Positions 5,041 through 6,075 of a stretch of DNA of 6,075 nucleotides are shown one piece after another. A model generated the notes under the pieces. That model ran no database searches. It was not told the origin of the DNA and was given only the letters and a program-made list of their open reading frames with translations. How positions within the stretch are numbered: the first letter of the stretch is position 1; each line of letters opens with the position of its first letter. A program made the position numbers and the translations under genes. The DNA comes from Nanobdellota archaeon (GTDB taxonomy: Archaea > Nanobdellota > Nanobdellia > Woesearchaeales > GW2011-AR15). The stretch is taken from assembly GCA_013335235.1 (NCBI GenBank), contig JAAXVZ010000083.1:1-6075 (forward strand), in the 5' to 3' direction.

Positions 5041-5784
5041 TTATTTTTTCTGCGCGCGTACCAGATACATAGTATCTGCGTAATGTCCCATATCAAGTAT
5101 CTCCATGCCTGCAAAGGAGTTTGCATGCAATATCTCTGCCAAGCCACCTAATGGTAAAGGTGGCCTTATGAATGGCAGGAGTTGGGTCTGGTAGAATATC
5201 TCAGCATCCACCGAGCCTGTCACTTCCCTGAGCTGCTCCTCTGATATATCTCCTCTCATAAACTCTTCTGCAGGCCTTGTCTTTGTGTCATATATTGCCC
5301 TTTGCCATAGCCTGTCCTTGAGAGTCCCAGGATCAAGGCTTTTGAATGTCGTCAGAATAAGGTGACCTTGTGGCTTGAGCAGCTTACCTATCATCGGAAT
5401 CGCTACTTCTGGGTCCAGGAAATATAATGAGTTCTTCAGTAGGACAGCATCTGCGACTGAGTTGTATCTCTCGGGGGGACTGTGGGCATCTCCTGTAAAA
5501 TATTTGATTTTCTGGTCTGTGGTTTCAATAGCTTTCCTTATCATACCCTCAGCTATATCAAAGCCGATTGCCAAGAGAGAAGGATCATGTTCAATGAGCA
5601 GCTGCAGCACAATGCCTGTTCCGCATCCCGGGTATATGACTGTTCCGCCTTTTGGCAGGACCTCTTCTGCCGCATCTGCAACCTGCCTGTTCTGTTCAGA
5701 CATGAACTGCGGGATATATGTCCTCTTGGCGTGTATATATGCCCTTTCGCCATATTCAGAAAATAGGTTATCCAATGTATTCAC
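5041..5784 (-). CDS. Class I SAM-dependent methyltransferase, UbiE/MenG-like fold
   Basis: 247 residues with a Rossmann-type methyltransferase core. Motif I is VIYPGCGTG (49-57), with Tyr-Pro where many members have Asp-x. The acidic residue binding the SAM ribose is probably D76 in IGFDIAEGM. YFTGDAHSPP (95-104) is the adenine-contacting region. Motif IV-like ADAVLLKNSLYFL (111-123) and LLKPQGHLILTTF (135-147) complete the fold. Such proteins methylate small molecules, quinones or lipids; nothing here identifies the acceptor. The start is GTG 5784 with GAGGTGA 7 nt upstream; no ATG lies near it. It is the first gene of an operon with the adenylating enzyme, which suggests successive or joint modification of one carboxyl-containing compound (inference). 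Sampled G+C (about 52%) is higher than in most neighbours. Confidence 0.88.
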   Translation of the reverse strand: MNTLDNLFSEYGERAYIHAKRTYIPQFMSEQNRQVADAAEEVLPKGGTVIYPGCGTGIVLQLLIEHDPSLLAIGFDIAEGMIRKAIETTDQKIKYFTGDAHSPPERYNSVADAVLLKNSLYFLDPEVAIPMIGKLLKPQGHLILTTFKSLDPGTLKDRLWQRAIYDTKTRPAEEFMRGDISEEQLREVTGSVDAEIFYQTQLLPFIRPPLPLGGLAEILHANSFAGMEILDMGHYADTMYLVRAQKK

Positions 5785-5791
5785 TATCTAC

Positions 5792-5798
5792 TCACCTC
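5792..5798 (-). promoter_or_regulatory. Shine-Dalgarno sequence of the methyltransferase gene
   Basis: Minus-strand GAGGTGA with a 7 nt spacer supports the GTG start at 5784. With a TATA element at 5824-5833 the leader would be only about 18 nt, just enough to carry this site. Confidence 0.75.
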
Positions 5799-5823
5799 TC
5801 TCCTATTCTTTCTGAAACCTGGA

Positions 5824-5833
5824 TTTTTAAAAA
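5824..5833 (-). promoter_or_regulatory. Probable TATA element of the methyltransferase-ligase operon
   Basis: TTTTTAAAAA reads the same on both strands and is centred at 5828.5. It would place transcription start near 5802 and give a short leader with the Shine-Dalgarno site. An alternative box is the AT-rich core at 5854-5867, which would give a leader of about 50 nt. The choice cannot be settled from sequence. Confidence 0.45.
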
Positions 5834-5844
5834 TTTCCAACAGA

Positions 5845-5895
5845 ATTTATCCTAAAAAATATATTTTGGATAAATAATTAATTTTTGGGATAAAT
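5845..5895. repeat. Three copies of ATTTATCC/GGATAAAT, candidate operator array
   Basis: ATTTATCC at 5845-5852 faces GGATAAAT at 5868-5875 as an inverted repeat across an AT-rich core. GGATAAAT recurs at 5888-5895 as a direct repeat exactly 20 bp after the second copy, about two helical turns. The last two also share flanking T-runs (TTTTGGATAAAT and TTTTTGGGATAAAT). The array lies between the TATA elements of the divergent methyltransferase operon and the UvrC-like gene. The regulator is unknown, and AT-richness raises the chance of coincidence. Confidence 0.5.
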
Positions 5896-5950
5896 TTAGA
5901 AATCAATCTTTTTTTGTATATGCGAGCCAGGCGGTTTTTCCTTCCCAAGG

Positions 5951-5958
5951 TTTTTAAT
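5951..5958 (+). promoter_or_regulatory. TATA-box-like element of the UvrC-like gene
   Basis: TTTTTAAT centred at 5954.5 is 27.5 bp before ATG 5982, and no Shine-Dalgarno site precedes that ATG, so a leaderless message is likely. Confidence 0.5.
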
Positions 5959-5981
5959 CCAGTTCCCAGTCCTAATCATTG

Positions 5982-6075
5982 ATGATAAATATCCATGCGC
6001 TCCCGCACTCTCCAGGCTGCTACATCTATAAAAACAGCAAAGGGGAAATAATCTATATCGGGAAGGCAGTCGACC
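5982..6075 (+). CDS. uvrC: N-terminus of UvrC-like GIY-YIG nuclease (partial)
   Basis: Thirty-one codons are visible before the window ends. The translation runs MINIHALPHSPGCYIYKNS and continues KGEIIYIGKAVD. This matches the start of UvrC, where L-P-x-x-P-G-[VC]-Y-x-x-x-x-x-x-G-x-x-[IV]-Y-[IV]-G-K-A-x-x-L opens the GIY-YIG domain: the 'GIY' is G12-C13-Y14 and the 'YIG' is Y25-I26-G27. UvrC makes the 3' incision in nucleotide excision repair together with UvrA and UvrB, which are not in view. ATG 5982 is chosen over the adjoining in-frame TTG because of TATA spacing. Only the first domain is visible, so a shorter UvrC-like or Slx1/homing-type GIY-YIG protein is possible, but LPHSPG strongly favours UvrC. 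Confidence 0.8.
   Translation, partial: MINIHALPHSPGCYIYKNSKGEIIYIGKAVD

Noticed and set aside
5375..5815. 146-codon plus-strand open frame opposite the methyltransferase
   Set aside because: It is the complement of a well-supported methyltransferase and its composition is that of a shadow frame. It has no promoter with the spacing used by other genes.
5909..5915. T-run on the plus strand as a terminator
   Set aside because: No plus-strand gene ends before it; it lies upstream of the UvrC-like promoter in an AT-rich intergenic stretch.
1..6075. CRISPR array, tRNA, rRNA or insertion sequence
   Set aside because: No regularly spaced repeats, cloverleaf-like segments, rRNA-like stretches, transposase motifs or terminal inverted repeats were seen on either strand.

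Overview
The window is archaeal. Most gene starts have a TATA-box-like element centred about 26-28 bp upstream of the start codon, which suggests leaderless mRNAs. The proteins also belong to families typical of archaea: a bacterio-opsin-activator-type HTH_10 regulator, a single-domain KaiC-like ATPase, a V4R-domain protein and a free-standing AlaX editing protein. Short intergenic spaces, small hypothetical proteins and family content would fit a DPANN lineage such as Woesearchaeota, but that placement is an impression and was not tested.

Layout, left to right. A plus-strand gene probably ends at the left edge (stop at 54-56), followed by a T-rich tract. Converging on it are three minus-strand genes: an AlaX alanyl-tRNA editing hydrolase, an HTH_10 transcription regulator and a small two-CxxC zinc-binding protein. 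A roughly 100 bp divergent promoter region (1806-1909) separates the zinc protein from a plus-strand pair: a 109-residue protein of unknown function whose 3' end overlaps the start of a KaiC-like RecA-family ATPase. The ATPase converges on a minus-strand V4R-domain protein, and their stop codons overlap by 4 bases. Upstream of the V4R gene on the minus strand lies a two-gene operon: a class I SAM-dependent methyltransferase followed 13 nt later by an acyl-adenylating (ANL superfamily, PaaK-like) enzyme. A 197 bp AT-rich divergent region (5785-5981) with three copies of an 8 bp element follows. The window ends inside a plus-strand gene whose N-terminus matches the GIY-YIG domain of UvrC.

Two themes stand out. 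First, positions 785-3469 hold four genes that look regulatory or signal-related (HTH_10 regulator, zinc protein, KaiC-like ATPase with its overlapping partner, V4R sensor-like protein), each with its own TATA element except the ATPase. Second, the methyltransferase-ligase operon differs from the rest. Both genes carry a strong GAGGTGA Shine-Dalgarno sequence instead of a leaderless start, and hand-counted 60-base samples are about 52-58% G+C against about 44% in neighbouring genes. This points to a different origin or a different mode of expression, and the pair could act on an unidentified small molecule or carboxylic acid. No rRNA, tRNA, CRISPR array or insertion sequence was seen, and no stretch over 300 bases lacks a gene.
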